Positions 19,052-27,863 are shown, counted from the first letter of the stretch. The stretch: DNA of 64,000 nucleotides from Alkalitalea saponilacus (GCF_900168165.1 NZ_FUYV01000010.1:62001-126000); one strand, 5' to 3'. The notes: a model not told the origin generated them from the letters alone. Made by a program: numbers and translations.

Positions 19052-19222
19052 TTATTTGTTATAAGTTGTATCAGGGATATAAAGAACCCACGTGTTCTCT
19101 TTTGGCGTTAATGTGACTTGATTACCGTTTTGTTTGACATACCATTCCTGCCCGATTGATGTGAGAGATGTTACAAACAATACTGTTAATATTACCAGTA
19201 GGTGTTTTTGTAAATTTTTCAT
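19052..19222 (-). CDS. 56-residue exported peptide, perhaps a truncated gene
   Basis: A short frame begins MKNLQKHLLVILTVLFVTSL, a clear Sec signal peptide, continues TSIGQEWYVKQNGNQVTLTP and ends DTTYNK. It follows the style of its neighbours but is far shorter than the secreted proteins around it. It may be a real small exported peptide or the remnant of a longer gene whose 3' part has been lost or frameshifted. Confidence 0.5.
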   Translation of the reverse strand: MKNLQKHLLVILTVLFVTSLTSIGQEWYVKQNGNQVTLTPKENTWVLYIPDTTYNK

Positions 19223-19294
19223 GATTTTCAATTTTTTGAGTTAATGTTTAATTGTTAATTTTCTAGCCACCGAGAAGTAAAACTCCAATTCATG

Positions 19295-19949
19295 TCAATT
19301 TGATTCAAAGAAGCCGCTTTTGTAATATCGGTGGTATAAGGTGTAGGGATCTTCCGGTGAAGTCTTAGTAACGTAAATGCTATAGGGAGACCAATCTTCT
19401 CCTGGAAATAATTGTCTTGTTATTAACTTATCATTAGTTATTAGGCTGTCTAATATCTCCTCTTGTCTGTCCTCTGTAATTATATCATGGAATGTGTATA
19501 GTTTAACGGGGGTTAACTTTAAATCCCAAAATTCTTTGTTTTGGTAATATACTGGTAATACAAATTCAATTTCAGGAAGATTACCTAGTCCGGTATGGAT
19601 GGTATCTCCATAGCATGTATAATATTTTTCTGCAGGTTTTTTAGTTACCCTTATAATATCCAGGCATAGGCGGGTGTTTGTCGTAAGTTTGAGCCCAAAC
19701 GGTTTTAATACCATATTTTTCTAAAATGCTGTCGTGAAAAGCTTTGCCAGAAGCTTCATAAAAACGTATCGACAGATGATTTCTATCTCGTTTTAAATTC
19801 TTCTTCTCATTTTCAAACCAATAGAAGTATCCATCTTCCATTCCGTAGTCCGGGAGGCAGGGGGCTTTATTTTCTTCGCTGTCACATCCTGCCGCCAATA
19901 ATATTAACATCAGGAAAACTGAACTCAATCTAAAAAACAGTGCTTTCAT
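19295..19949 (-). pseudogene. Frameshifted lipoprotein of unknown function
   Basis: The 5' part starts at ATG 19949 with a lipoprotein signal (LMLILLAAGC) and runs to PGYYKGN-stop at 19641. The 3' part continues in another frame as KKPAEKYYTCYGDTIHTGLG and ends at 19295. Around 19641-19650 the minus strand reads AAC TAA AAAACC; dropping the T before the A-run would give N-K-K-P-A and join the halves. A single-base indel next to a homopolymer is the likely cause, real or a sequencing artefact. The family is not recognised; the larger frames at 19295-19714 and 19641-20033 are its pieces. Confidence 0.7.
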
Positions 19950-20040
19950 AACGTTAGATGTTAAGAGAACAAAAGAAATAAAACCATGCAAAACAGTAAA
20001 CCCAAATGAGAGTTGAGCCGAAAAACACAACAAGAAAGCA

Positions 20041-20208
20041 CCATTTAAACAATGATGTTAAATATACGAAAAGGTTGCGATGTAAATTTATGTTTTTGAG
20101 CAGGTTGCATTGTATTGCACGGAGAGCACGGGACTGTCACAGAGAATAAAAAATCCTTTGTGTAACTCTGTGAGAACTTTATGGCATTCTGTGTAATCTT
20201 TTCTGAAG
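20041..20208. repeat. CACGGAG-type intergenic repeat, copy C
   Basis: Starts near ACAATGATGTTAAATATACG as copy B does, continues with AAAAGGTTGCGATGTAAATT and the GAGCAGGTTGCATTGTATTG segment, then CACGGAGAGCACGGGACTGT and CTCTGTGAGAAC variants. It forms the outer (right) border of the degraded secreted-protein island and lies just past the end of the Nif11 gene. Confidence 0.65.
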
Positions 20209-20233
20209 AATACAGGAGGGAAGTACAGGTAGG

Positions 20234-20488
20234 TTAATTACTTCTTTCAATCATGAACATCTTAAACCACATCATGATTTCATTGACATAGTCTGCTTGT
20301 TCATAGCTCTGACATTTAACGCGTAAGCCATTTATGGCTTCTTCAAATTCCTGTGGAGTAAAGGAAATATCACGGCTTTTCAGCAGCTCCAGAAGTTCCG
20401 GAAAAGATTTGCAGCTGTTACACTCTTTTCTCAGTTCCTGGTCTGCCTCGAAGCTGTGGATAAATTTAAGCGCGTGACCTATGGACAT
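20234..20488 (-). CDS. Nif11-domain small protein
   Basis: 84 residues. The layout matches Nif11 domains: MSIGHALKFIHSFEADQELR at the start, a helix-turn with LLELLKSRDISFTPQEFEEA in the middle. The family is found beside nitrogen-fixation genes in diazotrophs and as leader regions of some peptide natural products. Here there is no modification enzyme and no Gly-Gly cleavage site, and the gene lies 50 bp downstream of a NifX-like gene on the same strand, so a nitrogen-fixation role is more likely. Two Cys (CNSC, about 23-26) are notable. The biochemical role is unknown. Confidence 0.75.
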   Translation of the reverse strand: MSIGHALKFIHSFEADQELRKECNSCKSFPELLELLKSRDISFTPQEFEEAINGLRVKCQSYEQADYVNEIMMWFKMFMIERSN

Positions 20489-20538
20489 GGCTTTTTATTT
20501 AAGTAAATTAAAGTCAGAGAGAATACTTCTTTCCGATA

Positions 20539-20943
20539 CTAATTGTGGCATATGGCCGGCTCACAGGACGAACAATTCGAAAAGCATGTAGGTGTCAACT
20601 CGCTCATGCACTCTTCCAAACCATAGATGGGAAGACAACGGATTCTTAATAACTCCAGGTTTACCATCAAATCATTACCAACTGCTTTGTAAACGGTGAA
20701 GCCTTTGTCGCTAAATACTTTCAGTGCCATAGGCGAAACTGCGGAAGCAATCACGTTGAACACACCATTGGATTTAAGTTCGTCCAGCATTTCGCTGTAT
20801 CCTGCCGGGTTTCCGGTTGCCTCATACCAGGTAACATGGTTGTCTTTGGTGTCGAAAACACAGATTGAACCTGAGTCGCTAAAGCCGTTTGCAATTGTGT
20901 ACCTGCTTCGGGAACTGTCAATTACGGGAATAAATACTTTCAT
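20539..20943 (-). CDS. NifX/NafY-type dinitrogenase cofactor-binding protein, paralog 1
   Basis: 134 residues of the dinitrogenase iron-molybdenum cofactor family (NifX, NafY and the NifB C-terminal domain), small ribonuclease H-like folds that hold or carry FeMo-co and its precursors. Begins MKVFIPVIDSSRSRYTIANG; core elements are FDTKDNHVTWYEATG and a C-terminal VGNDLMVNLELLRIRCLPIY. The last residues, CEPAICHN, are Cys-rich and closely resemble the tail of the paralog at 29135 (YEPAICQN). First gene of a two-gene unit with the Nif11 protein; a TGGCAC element and a CTAC-N6-GTAG palindrome lie upstream. Confidence 0.85.
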   Translation of the reverse strand: MKVFIPVIDSSRSRYTIANGFSDSGSICVFDTKDNHVTWYEATGNPAGYSEMLDELKSNGVFNVIASAVSPMALKVFSDKGFTVYKAVGNDLMVNLELLRIRCLPIYGLEECMSELTPTCFSNCSSCEPAICHN

Positions 20944-21028
20944 GATGTTTAGGTTTTAAAAGATTAATATTTGAGTTTAAATCTGCGACTTAATTGTTAA
21001 CAACTGGTTAATGATATATTACATAAAA

Positions 21029-21043
21029 ACAAACTGAGTGCCA
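21029..21043 (-). promoter_or_regulatory. Possible sigma-54 type element upstream of nifX-like gene 1
   Basis: TGGCACTCAGTTTGT on the minus strand: exact -24 TGGCAC, with TTTGT at -12 in place of TTGC. About 86-100 bp before the start codon and about 60 bp downstream of the palindrome centred at 21106. Confidence 0.4.
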
Positions 21044-21093
21044 AAAGATGTAATGATCAGTATTGTAGTTGTTTGATGTTTTATGGTTTTACA

Positions 21094-21119
21094 AAAAAAC
21101 TACATTTATGTAGTTTTTT
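21094..21119. promoter_or_regulatory. CTAC-N6-GTAG palindrome upstream of nifX-like gene 1
   Basis: Arms AAAAAACTACA and TGTAGTTTTTT flank TTTA; perfect 11-bp arms with the CTAC-N6-GTAG core at 21100-21113. It overlaps the stop codon of the upstream GNAT gene, and on the minus strand the stem ends in seven T, so it may also terminate that gene. The same core without a T tail occurs upstream of other nif genes, which favours an operator role at least in part. Confidence 0.5.
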
Positions 21120-21594
21120 AAAGCTTTAGCTCCCAGAATTTCATTGGTGGTTCGCATTCTCCAAATCCGGTTTTGGAATACAATGCCATGGCTTTGTTAT
21201 TATCATCCCGTACTTCCAGATTTACTTTACAACACCCCTCTTCTTTGGCAATGGCTGTTATCTCATTTAGAAGCGCTTTTCCCAATCCTCTGTTTTGGTG
21301 TTTTTTTGTGATAACAAAATCATGTATATTGATGAAATATGCTGCTTTGAAAGTGGAATAGTTGATAAAACAGGTAGCCATTCCGGCAAACTCTTCTTTT
21401 TGTTTTACAAAAAGAACAAATGCTGAAGGATGGTTTCCCAACTCTTCAAGTAGTTTATCTTTTTTGTCTTCAGGAAAAGGCTCTCCACAACCCATGGGAT
21501 GAAGCATGTACTCATTGAGCAATTCGAAGAATGCCATTTGATGTTCTTTGTCATCAAAATCACAATGGATAAACTCAATTTCTGTGTCTTGCAT
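21118..21594 (-). CDS. GNAT-family N-acetyltransferase
   Basis: 158 residues. The acetyl-CoA loop is QNRGLGKALLNE (about 107-118), preceded by the strand AYFINIHDFVITKKH and followed by VNLEVRDDNNKAMALYSKTGF, the typical GNAT motifs A and B. The substrate is unknown. It lies between nifA and the nifX-like gene on the same strand, but nothing in it indicates a nitrogen-fixation role. Confidence 0.85.
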   Translation of the reverse strand: MQDTEIEFIHCDFDDKEHQMAFFELLNEYMLHPMGCGEPFPEDKKDKLLEELGNHPSAFVLFVKQKEEFAGMATCFINYSTFKAAYFINIHDFVITKKHQNRGLGKALLNEITAIAKEEGCCKVNLEVRDDNNKAMALYSKTGFGECEPPMKFWELKL

Positions 21595-21888
21595 CTATAT
21601 TTGTTTTTTGAGGTTGTCTCAACAGTAAATTTTAATAATCCTCATCTATCAAATCGTAAAATCCGCATTTACAATTTGTACTTAAATCTCCCGGTGGCTT
21701 AAAGCCTCCCGCTAGGGGGAGGTTTGGAGGGGTGAAAGCGAGGTTGCGCACAATTTGTAAGTATTTGCGAATGTTGGAGATTTCTGTTTAATCTTGTCTA
21801 TCAGTCTAATCCCGTTTTATCGGGACTAAAAATCTTCAATGCACATTTATTATAAATTAAAACCGCCTCTCAATATCTAACTAAAGTT
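21595..21888. other. Intergenic region between nifA and the GNAT gene
   Basis: 294 bp. Holds a GGAGG-rich palindromic stretch (CCTCCCGCTAGGGGGAGG, about 21706-21723), an intergenic motif type common in this phylum, and copy 2 of the 47-bp repeat (21788-21834). No open frame of interest. Confidence 0.5.
21788..21834 (-). repeat. 47-bp dispersed repeat, copy 2
   Basis: The reverse complement matches 3254-3300 at 42 of 47 positions, including GATTTTTAGTCCCGAT at one end and AAGATTAA at the other. Both copies lie in nif intergenic regions. Confidence 0.65.
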
Positions 21889-23457
21889 CTATCCTTCTGC
21901 TTTTCTGGATTTAAATCTCTTGGGGTCGATGTTGTATTTTTTTATTCTTATTCCCATCATGCGCTCTGTAATGCCAAGGTTTTTAGCGGCTTTCACCATG
22001 TTCCCCTTTGTGGCAACCATTGAATCAATAATGAGTTGTTTTTCATGTTTTTCAAGAATCATCTCCAGTGTGCCTGTTTCACTGGTTTTGCTGGAAACGG
22101 CGGTTTGCAGGGTTGGAGGCATGTTGTGAGCCCGTATTACGCCATCGTTGCTCAATATGTATGCGCGTTCCATACAGTTTTCGAGTTCCCGGATATTTCC
22201 AGGCCAATGATATACCATCAACAGGTCAATGGCCATGGACGTGATTCTTTTTATGTTTTTACCATGCCGCTTATTAAATTTGTCAATAAAGTGGTTTGCC
22301 AACACAGGAATATCGTTGATTCTCTCTCTGAGGGGAGGAACATAAATTGGGAATACGTTAATTCTGTAATACAAATCTTCTCTGAACTCCCCTTTTTGAA
22401 TCAACTCTTCCAGGTTTCGGTTGGTGGCACAAATAATTCTCACATCGGTTTTAATGGTTTTAGAAGCTCCTACGCGTTCAATCTCTTTTTGCTGAATAAC
22501 TCTCAGTAATTTCACCTGAGTGGAGAGGGGGATTTCTCCAAATTCATCAAGAAAAATGGTGCCGCCATCAGCTGCTTCAAATCGCCCGGCTCGGGTAGCG
22601 ATTGCTCCGGTAAATGCGCCTTTTTCGTGCCCAAAAAGTTCGCTTTCAATCAAATTTTCGGGTAACGCAGCACAATTTACTTTAATAAATGGCTTCTCCT
22701 TACGGTGGCTGTTTTGGTGTATGGCATCCGCAATTAGTTCTTTCCCAACTCCGCTTTCTCCCCTTATCAGGACGGTTGCATCGGTGGAAGCTACGCTTTC
22801 AATCAGTGCAAAAACATCGCTCATTTTACCACTGTTTCCAATGATGTTGTCTGATTGTATCTGGTTGCTAATAACTCCTTTTAATGTTTGATTTTCGTTG
22901 AGCAGGTGTGCCATCTCTTCGGCATATTCCTGTCGGCGTTTTACTGCACGGCCAATCATAGAACCTACAATTTTTAGCAGGCGTACATCTTCATCAAAAA
23001 GAAGATGGCTTCGACCATATATTTTATGAAAACTTAAGGTTCCAATGGTTTCGTTTTTATATCGAATGGGCACACAGATAAAGGAAACATCTTCTCCATT
23101 CACCTTTAATGGTGTTCGCATACGATTCAGGTAGCTTTCAGATTCTCCCGTTTTTCTAATTAGGACAGGTTTGCCGGTCTCAATTACAGTACCTATAATT
23201 CCTTCACCAGGCACATAGTTGATGTCTTTTTTTCCTTCCTCTGAAACTCCATATGTGCCTTCAATAAAAATCTGTCCACTTTCCCTGTTGTAGATGGTCA
23301 GGATTATCCGTTCAGCTAAAAGATGCTCCCCAAGTTGAGAGATAACATGATTTAAGTCTATCTCTTTATTTCCAAGAAGGTCGCTGAACTCAACCAATAG
23401 GTTGAGTTCTCTTGAACCATAACAGTTATCAAGGAATGTTTCAGGTTTGATGCTCAT
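21889..23457 (-). CDS. nifA: Sigma-54-dependent transcriptional activator NifA
   Basis: 522 residues. Domain order: GAF sensor (about 30-172), AAA+ ATPase (about 205-430) and a Fis-type HTH (about 478-512). AAA+ motifs: Walker A GESGVGKE (233-240), sigma-54 contact loop GAFTGA (280-285), Walker B IFLDEFGE (301-308). The C-terminal [20 protein letters not shown] is characteristic of NifA/AnfA/VnfA proteins. The linker between AAA+ and HTH lacks the C-X4-C motif of the oxygen-sensitive alpha/beta-proteobacterial NifAs. It probably activates the nif units in this window with sigma-54. The gene is divergent from a ModE-like regulator. Confidence 0.92.
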   Translation of the reverse strand: MSIKPETFLDNCYGSRELNLLVEFSDLLGNKEIDLNHVISQLGEHLLAERIILTIYNRESGQIFIEGTYGVSEEGKKDINYVPGEGIIGTVIETGKPVLIRKTGESESYLNRMRTPLKVNGEDVSFICVPIRYKNETIGTLSFHKIYGRSHLLFDEDVRLLKIVGSMIGRAVKRRQEYAEEMAHLLNENQTLKGVISNQIQSDNIIGNSGKMSDVFALIESVASTDATVLIRGESGVGKELIADAIHQNSHRKEKPFIKVNCAALPENLIESELFGHEKGAFTGAIATRAGRFEAADGGTIFLDEFGEIPLSTQVKLLRVIQQKEIERVGASKTIKTDVRIICATNRNLEELIQKGEFREDLYYRINVFPIYVPPLRERINDIPVLANHFIDKFNKRHGKNIKRITSMAIDLLMVYHWPGNIRELENCMERAYILSNDGVIRAHNMPPTLQTAVSSKTSETGTLEMILEKHEKQLIIDSMVATKGNMVKAAKNLGITERMMGIRIKKYNIDPKRFKSRKAEG

Positions 23458-23655
23458 AGATGGCCAGGTTAAATTTGATTGATTGTATTTAGGGGTGAAG
23501 ATATCAAAAAGAAGTTAAAAACAGAAATAGACCCACGTAAAAAGGGGGTGTGTTTAATTTAATTATATTATATTTGCAAATATAAGCATGTCAAAAGAGG
23601 GGTGTATGAATAAATATGTTTGTTTTCGACTTTTTTGTAAGATTGGCTATAAAAA

Positions 23656-23669
23656 TTACATTTTGGTAG
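23656..23669. promoter_or_regulatory. Variant CTAC-N6-GTAG site between nifA and the modE-like gene
   Basis: TTACATTTTGGTAG has one mismatch to the CTAC-N6-GTAG core, with an AAAAA left flank and a TCTTTTTT right flank like the other sites. It is about 205 bp upstream of nifA and 128 bp upstream of the plus-strand regulator, so it could serve autoregulation. Confidence 0.35.
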
Positions 23670-23789
23670 TCTTTTTTGAATCTGAAATGTGTTAGTTTGC
23701 TGGTGTATAGAAGATTGTGGAAAACGGTGTCTCTTTTGATAGAAATATGAATAAATCTCATTTGCGAAACCGCTCAAAATAGTTGGATT

Positions 23790-24182
23790 ATGGAAGATAA
23801 GAATTTCAATCTGAACGGAACTATTACCATTTATTATAATAATAAAGTGTTATTGGATGAGGTTCAATACCGATTGCTAAATCTGGTGTTAACCGATGGA
23901 AGCCTTGCTAATGCTTTGCAGGAACTGAATTTAAGTCGTTCAAAAGCGATGGGATTAATCAATCGGATGAACCGATTGGCACCAGAAACGGTGGTTGATA
24001 TGGGAAAGAAAAAGGATAAAACCTATTTGCAGGTAAGTGATTTTGGTATGAAATTACTGAATTCCTATGCTCAAAAGGAGTTTGAACTTTATATCTTTTT
24101 GAAAGATGGAAACAGGCATTTGAATGCCTCGTTTCATCAAAATTCCCGTACAGCCCGGCGGATTGAGTCGATTTCGGCGTAG
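23790..24182 (+). CDS. ModE-like winged-helix regulator
   Basis: 130 residues. A LysR/ModE-type winged HTH occupies about 15-95: LLDEVQYRLLNLVLTDGSLA, LQELNLSRSKAMGLINRMN and the wing KKDKTYLQVSDFG. It lacks the molbindin (MOP) domains of full-length ModE, so molybdate sensing cannot be assumed. Its divergent position next to nifA suggests a role in molybdenum- or nitrogen-dependent control of nitrogenase genes. The last 35 residues are basic and of unknown function. Confidence 0.8.
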   Translation: MEDKNFNLNGTITIYYNNKVLLDEVQYRLLNLVLTDGSLANALQELNLSRSKAMGLINRMNRLAPETVVDMGKKKDKTYLQVSDFGMKLLNSYAQKEFELYIFLKDGNRHLNASFHQNSRTARRIESISA

Positions 24183-24288
24183 TTAATGCCACGGTTGGCA
24201 GAACTGGGGTTTTAATGATTCGTAGCTATTTCCCTGTCTTTTATTATCCTGAGTAGTTCGGGATAGAAATCTCGGCAACCCTTGTTGG

Positions 24289-24588
24289 CTAAAATGCTTG
24301 TGGTGCGTTTAATTTAATTTTAGATAGTATATCTTGCTTATCTATTCTCTCTTCCTCAATGTCATAATCATCTTGAAGACCTAGCCAAAATTTAGCAGTT
24401 GTACCAAAATATGATGAAAATCTCAGTGCTGTATCAGCAGTGATTCTCCTTTTACCTTTAATAATCTGTGATATACGAGTCTGTGGTATTTCGGTATCTT
24501 TTGATAGCCTGTAAGCAGTTATCTCAAGAGGACGTAAAAACTCTTCAAGTAAAATCTCTCCGGGATGTATGTTTGCTAATTTATTCAT
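24289..24588 (-). CDS. higA: HigA-family antitoxin
   Basis: 99 residues from ATG 24588; the six extra codons from 24606 are unlikely because GGAGGG lies 6 bases before the inner ATG and the canonical HigA start is MNKLANIHPGEILLEEFL. An XRE HTH follows: ITAYRLSKDTEIPQTRISQI and KRRITADTALRFSSYFG. It binds and neutralises the adjacent toxin and represses the operon. The order toxin then antitoxin is typical of HigBA. Confidence 0.92.
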   Translation of the reverse strand: MNKLANIHPGEILLEEFLRPLEITAYRLSKDTEIPQTRISQIIKGKRRITADTALRFSSYFGTTAKFWLGLQDDYDIEEERIDKQDILSKIKLNAPQAF

Positions 24589-24606
24589 TCTTAACCCTCC
24601 AATCAT

Positions 24607-24882
24607 TTAATGATAATCTATTATCTCAACATCGTGTGCATTATTATCAATCCAGCGAAATGTAATTCTCCATTGGTCATTAATCCGGATGCTATTAAAT
24701 TCGGAACCTTTTAGTTTCTCAAGTCTATTGGAAGGTGGAATTCTCAAATCAGTCCAGATTTGAGAATTGTTTATCATCCTTAATTTCCTTCTCCCAATCT
24801 GCTGTATCTCAATTGGTAGATTTTTAACTCGTTCTCCATTCCAAATTTTCTCGGTATCCTTTGAACCAAATGAAACAATCAT
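24607..24882 (-). CDS. higB: HigB-family mRNA interferase toxin
   Basis: 91 residues of the RelE/HigB fold. Starts MIVSFGSKDTEKIWNG; NRLEKLKG (about 53-60) and INDQWRITFRW (about 67-77) carry the Lys and Arg residues typical of RelE/HigB active sites, and the C-terminus ends VEIIDYH. Ribosome-dependent mRNA cleavage is the usual family activity. It is followed after 18 bp by higA on the same strand. Confidence 0.92.
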   Translation of the reverse strand: MIVSFGSKDTEKIWNGERVKNLPIEIQQIGRRKLRMINNSQIWTDLRIPPSNRLEKLKGSEFNSIRINDQWRITFRWIDNNAHDVEIIDYH

Positions 24883-25172
24883 GCTATTGTTTTACGTTAC
24901 TAACGTGAAAGGTAAGTTTTTTGTTTCGATTTATCAAATAATTGACAGGATTTTAATTTTTACTCAATCTATCTCCTCACTCGCCTAAGCTCTTAAAAGC
25001 TTTGTCATTTTGAGCAGAGCGAGAAATCTATATTATTTATTCGGTCAAAAGTGATAGTTCTCTAAAATAATATCCACAGAGATTCCCATTATTCCATTGC
25101 TATTGGTAATTTTGTAAAATAATCGAAATCTCTGTGGTTCAAACCCTAAAGGTCTGTTTTGTTACCGCATCA
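24883..25172. other. Intergenic region with a long-loop inverted repeat
   Basis: 290 bp without a gene. It holds an 11-bp inverted pair, CCACAGAGATT (25074-25084) and AATCTCTGTGG (25127-25137), 42 bp apart, just beyond the stop codon of the vWA gene. The stem could close a long loop at the end of that transcript, but no T-run follows it. Confidence 0.45.
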
Positions 25173-27077
25173 TCATCTGTTTTGCGACAGATTCTCAATG
25201 CTTCCGGCGGTTTCCACCATCCGTAAAAATTCTCCCCTGTATCCGTAAGGGTCGTATTTACGTGCATTTTTTGTTATTTCAGATATTTCTTTGAGGTTGG
25301 TTTTGCCTTTAAAATCTGAGTTTCGTAAATGCATTCCAAACATGGCCACAGCAGCTGAAAAACGAAAGTTCTCTGATGCTCTGTTGAATGTCAGATTTCT
25401 ATCTTCTACAGGATGCCTTAGCTCCAGACTTTTATCTTCGCCCGGATTTTTATAACGTATTCTTACTGTTGCAACTTCATGGGAGTGGTTTCTCGTTGTT
25501 TGTCGCACCCGTTGATAAACCGAGGCATCGGTTTGTGGCAAATGTTCACTTTTTAATCCGGCAGGGATGATTTCATAAATGGCCGTAACGGTATGACCAG
25601 CCCCAATTTCACCGGCATCTTTGGTGTCGTCTTTAAAATCTTCGGCATTCAGCATTCTGTTTTCATAACCAATTAGCCGATAGGCCTGTACTTTAGCCGG
25701 ATTAAAATCAATCTGCAATTTTACATCATCGGCAATGGTGAACAGGGTGCCTCCAAATTCCTGTATAAATACTTTCTGAGCTTCCTGAATGTTATCAATG
25801 TATGCATAGTTTCCGTTTCCGGCGCGCGATAGAATTTCCATTCTTGAGTCTTTGAAATTACCCATTCCAAACCCCAAACAGGTCAGATATACGCCTGTTT
25901 CACGCTTTGTTTCGATAAAACGTTTCAGCTCATTTTCGTTGGATATTCCCACATTGAAATCCCCGTCGGTGGCCAGTATAACCCTGTTGTTCCCGCCGGG
26001 GATGAAGTTTTTCACGGCCACTTCGTAGGCTTTTTGAATGCCATCGCCACCGGCTGTTGAGCCTCTGGCAACCAATCCATCAATGGCACGGTTAATTTTT
26101 TCTTTCTCTGAGCCGGGGGTAGAAGGTAGCACAACACCAACCTGGCTGGCATACACAACAATGGATACCCGGTCTGTTTCCCTTAAATTATTTACCAGCA
26201 TTTTAAAGGCAGTTTTAACCAGAGGTAAACGATTGGCAGGAGCCATCGATCCGGATACATCAATCAGAAATACCAGATTGGAAGGAGGCAAATCGTCTAA
26301 AGGAATATCTTTACCCTGTAATCCAATGTGTAAGAGTTTGTGCTCAGGTTGCCACGGACAGTCGGCATACTCTGCTGTGACTGCAAAAGGATGCTCTCCT
26401 TTGGGTTGAGCATATTCATAAGTAAAATAGTTGAGCATCTCCTCAATTCTGACTGCATCGGGAGGCGGCATCTGTCCATTGTTTATAAACCTGCGCACGT
26501 TGGCATAGGAAGCGTTATCAACGCTGATGGAAAAGGTGGAAAGCGGATTGGTTAATGCATCGCTGAATCCGTTTTCGTTGATGAGGGAATAGGTTTCTAC
26601 GCTTGGGTTGAAATAGGTGTGTGATGGTTGTTGAGGTGCCGGTATGTAAAAAGCACTCACCTCCATATCATAAACCGCTTTTGAGCGGTTTCTTCGAATA
26701 CCTCTTCCTCCGTAGCCTACAGTTATAACTTCCTCGAAAAGAGTTGTTGCCGGAGATAATTTGATGTCAAAAGTTCGTCGGTTCCCAACAATTATTTCCT
26801 GAGTTTCATAACCAATAAATGAAAATTGTAAAACTGAAGATGTTGAAGCAACCGTCAACTCAAACTCTCCATCGATGTTAGAAATCACTCCGTTTTTGGT
26901 TCCTTTTTCCAGAATATTGACACCCGGAAGCGGATAATTGTCAGTGGCATCTCTTATTACTCCCGAAACCATTACCTGAGAATAAACCGAAAAGCTTAAT
27001 GTGCAAATGGCGATTATCAGAATGAATGCCTTGAATTCACCAGATAACCTTTTTTTGAAAAGATACATTTTTTTCAT
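25173..27077 (-). CDS. Exported vWA-domain protein with N-terminal carboxypeptidase-regulatory-like domain
   Basis: 634 residues, YfbK-like. Signal peptide to about 33 (SFSVYSQ), a carboxypeptidase-regulatory-like domain (about 36-110, VSGVIRDATDNYPLPGVNI), then the SusC-like phrase EEVITVGYGGRGIRRNRS (115-132). The vWA domain starts near 265 with the MIDAS motif DVSGS (273-277) and is preceded by the NPLSTFSISVDNASYANVRR segment of YfbK proteins. The C-terminus (about 450-634) resembles DUF3520. Located in the periplasm or cell envelope. It is divergent from an ECF sigma/anti-sigma pair and the anti-sigma shares the two N-terminal features, so the three probably form one envelope-signalling unit. 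Confidence 0.88.
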   Translation of the reverse strand: MKKMYLFKKRLSGEFKAFILIIAICTLSFSVYSQVMVSGVIRDATDNYPLPGVNILEKGTKNGVISNIDGEFELTVASTSSVLQFSFIGYETQEIIVGNRRTFDIKLSPATTLFEEVITVGYGGRGIRRNRSKAVYDMEVSAFYIPAPQQPSHTYFNPSVETYSLINENGFSDALTNPLSTFSISVDNASYANVRRFINNGQMPPPDAVRIEEMLNYFTYEYAQPKGEHPFAVTAEYADCPWQPEHKLLHIGLQGKDIPLDDLPPSNLVFLIDVSGSMAPANRLPLVKTAFKMLVNNLRETDRVSIVVYASQVGVVLPSTPGSEKEKINRAIDGLVARGSTAGGDGIQKAYEVAVKNFIPGGNNRVILATDGDFNVGISNENELKRFIETKRETGVYLTCLGFGMGNFKDSRMEILSRAGNGNYAYIDNIQEAQKVFIQEFGGTLFTIADDVKLQIDFNPAKVQAYRLIGYENRMLNAEDFKDDTKDAGEIGAGHTVTAIYEIIPAGLKSEHLPQTDASVYQRVRQTTRNHSHEVATVRIRYKNPGEDKSLELRHPVEDRNLTFNRASENFRFSAAVAMFGMHLRNSDFKGKTNLKEISEITKNARKYDPYGYRGEFLRMVETAGSIENLSQNR

Positions 27078-27248
27078 CCGTAAATAATTTTTAAATTAAG
27101 ACCGAATGGAACTCGTCCCGAAGCTTCGGGACTCGTTTCATCATTTTAAAATTTTAGTGCATTGATATCAGTTTTTATTAATGAGATGCAAGTCATTCTG
27201 ATTTTCCATAAAAAATCAGAATAATTTTTTTATTTATCTGTAAACAGG

Positions 27249-27863
27249 TTGAAAATCAAAGGGAAATCAGACGAGGAGCTTATCCGTCTTTATCTTTCTA
27301 AAAAAGATAACAGGTGGATTGAGGAGCTTTTGGGACGATACATTCAATTTGTTTTGGCTGTTTGTATGAAATATTTGAAGGATGAAGATTTGGCCAAAGA
27401 TATTTCCATGCAGGTTTTTGAGAAAGTGCTTGCTGACCTTCCCCGTTTTGAGATTTCCAATTTTAAAAGCTGGCTTTATATGGTCACAAAGAACAGCTGT
27501 ATGATGCATTTCAGAGAAGCGAAAAAGCATCAGCTTTTTTCGCTTTCTCAAGAAGAAAATTCATCTGCAGTTGTGGAAAATCAACTGTTTTTGCATCACA
27601 ATGATGAAGAGCAAAATAATCATGAATCTAAACTAAAGGCTTTGGAGAAAGCTATGATTTCTCTGGATGAAGGTCAAAAACAATGTGTTCAAATGTTTTA
27701 TATTGAGGAGTTTAGTTATAATGAGATAGTTCAGAAAACCGGTTACACCATAAATCAGGTAAAGAGTTATATACAGAACGGAAAACGAAATCTTAAGAAT
27801 TTGATTCTTAAACAAGGAGGGGTGGAGTTATTTTTATTTTTTATGATATACTATCAACTATAA
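27249..27863 (+). CDS. ECF-type sigma factor
   Basis: 204 residues from a TTG codon at 27249; no ATG lies suitably upstream and region 2 begins shortly after the start (SDEELIRLYLSKKDNRWIEE). Region 2.4-like residues ISNFKSWLYMVTKNSCMMHF lie near 80-95; region 4 with IEEFSYNEIVQKTGYTINQV and YIQNGKRNLKNL lies at about 157-190. The C-terminal tail LEFLFFMIYYQL-like segment (VELFLFFMIYYQL) is unusually hydrophobic. It directly abuts the anti-sigma gene. Confidence 0.9.
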   Translation: MKIKGKSDEELIRLYLSKKDNRWIEELLGRYIQFVLAVCMKYLKDEDLAKDISMQVFEKVLADLPRFEISNFKSWLYMVTKNSCMMHFREAKKHQLFSLSQEENSSAVVENQLFLHHNDEEQNNHESKLKALEKAMISLDEGQKQCVQMFYIEEFSYNEIVQKTGYTINQVKSYIQNGKRNLKNLILKQGGVELFLFFMIYYQL

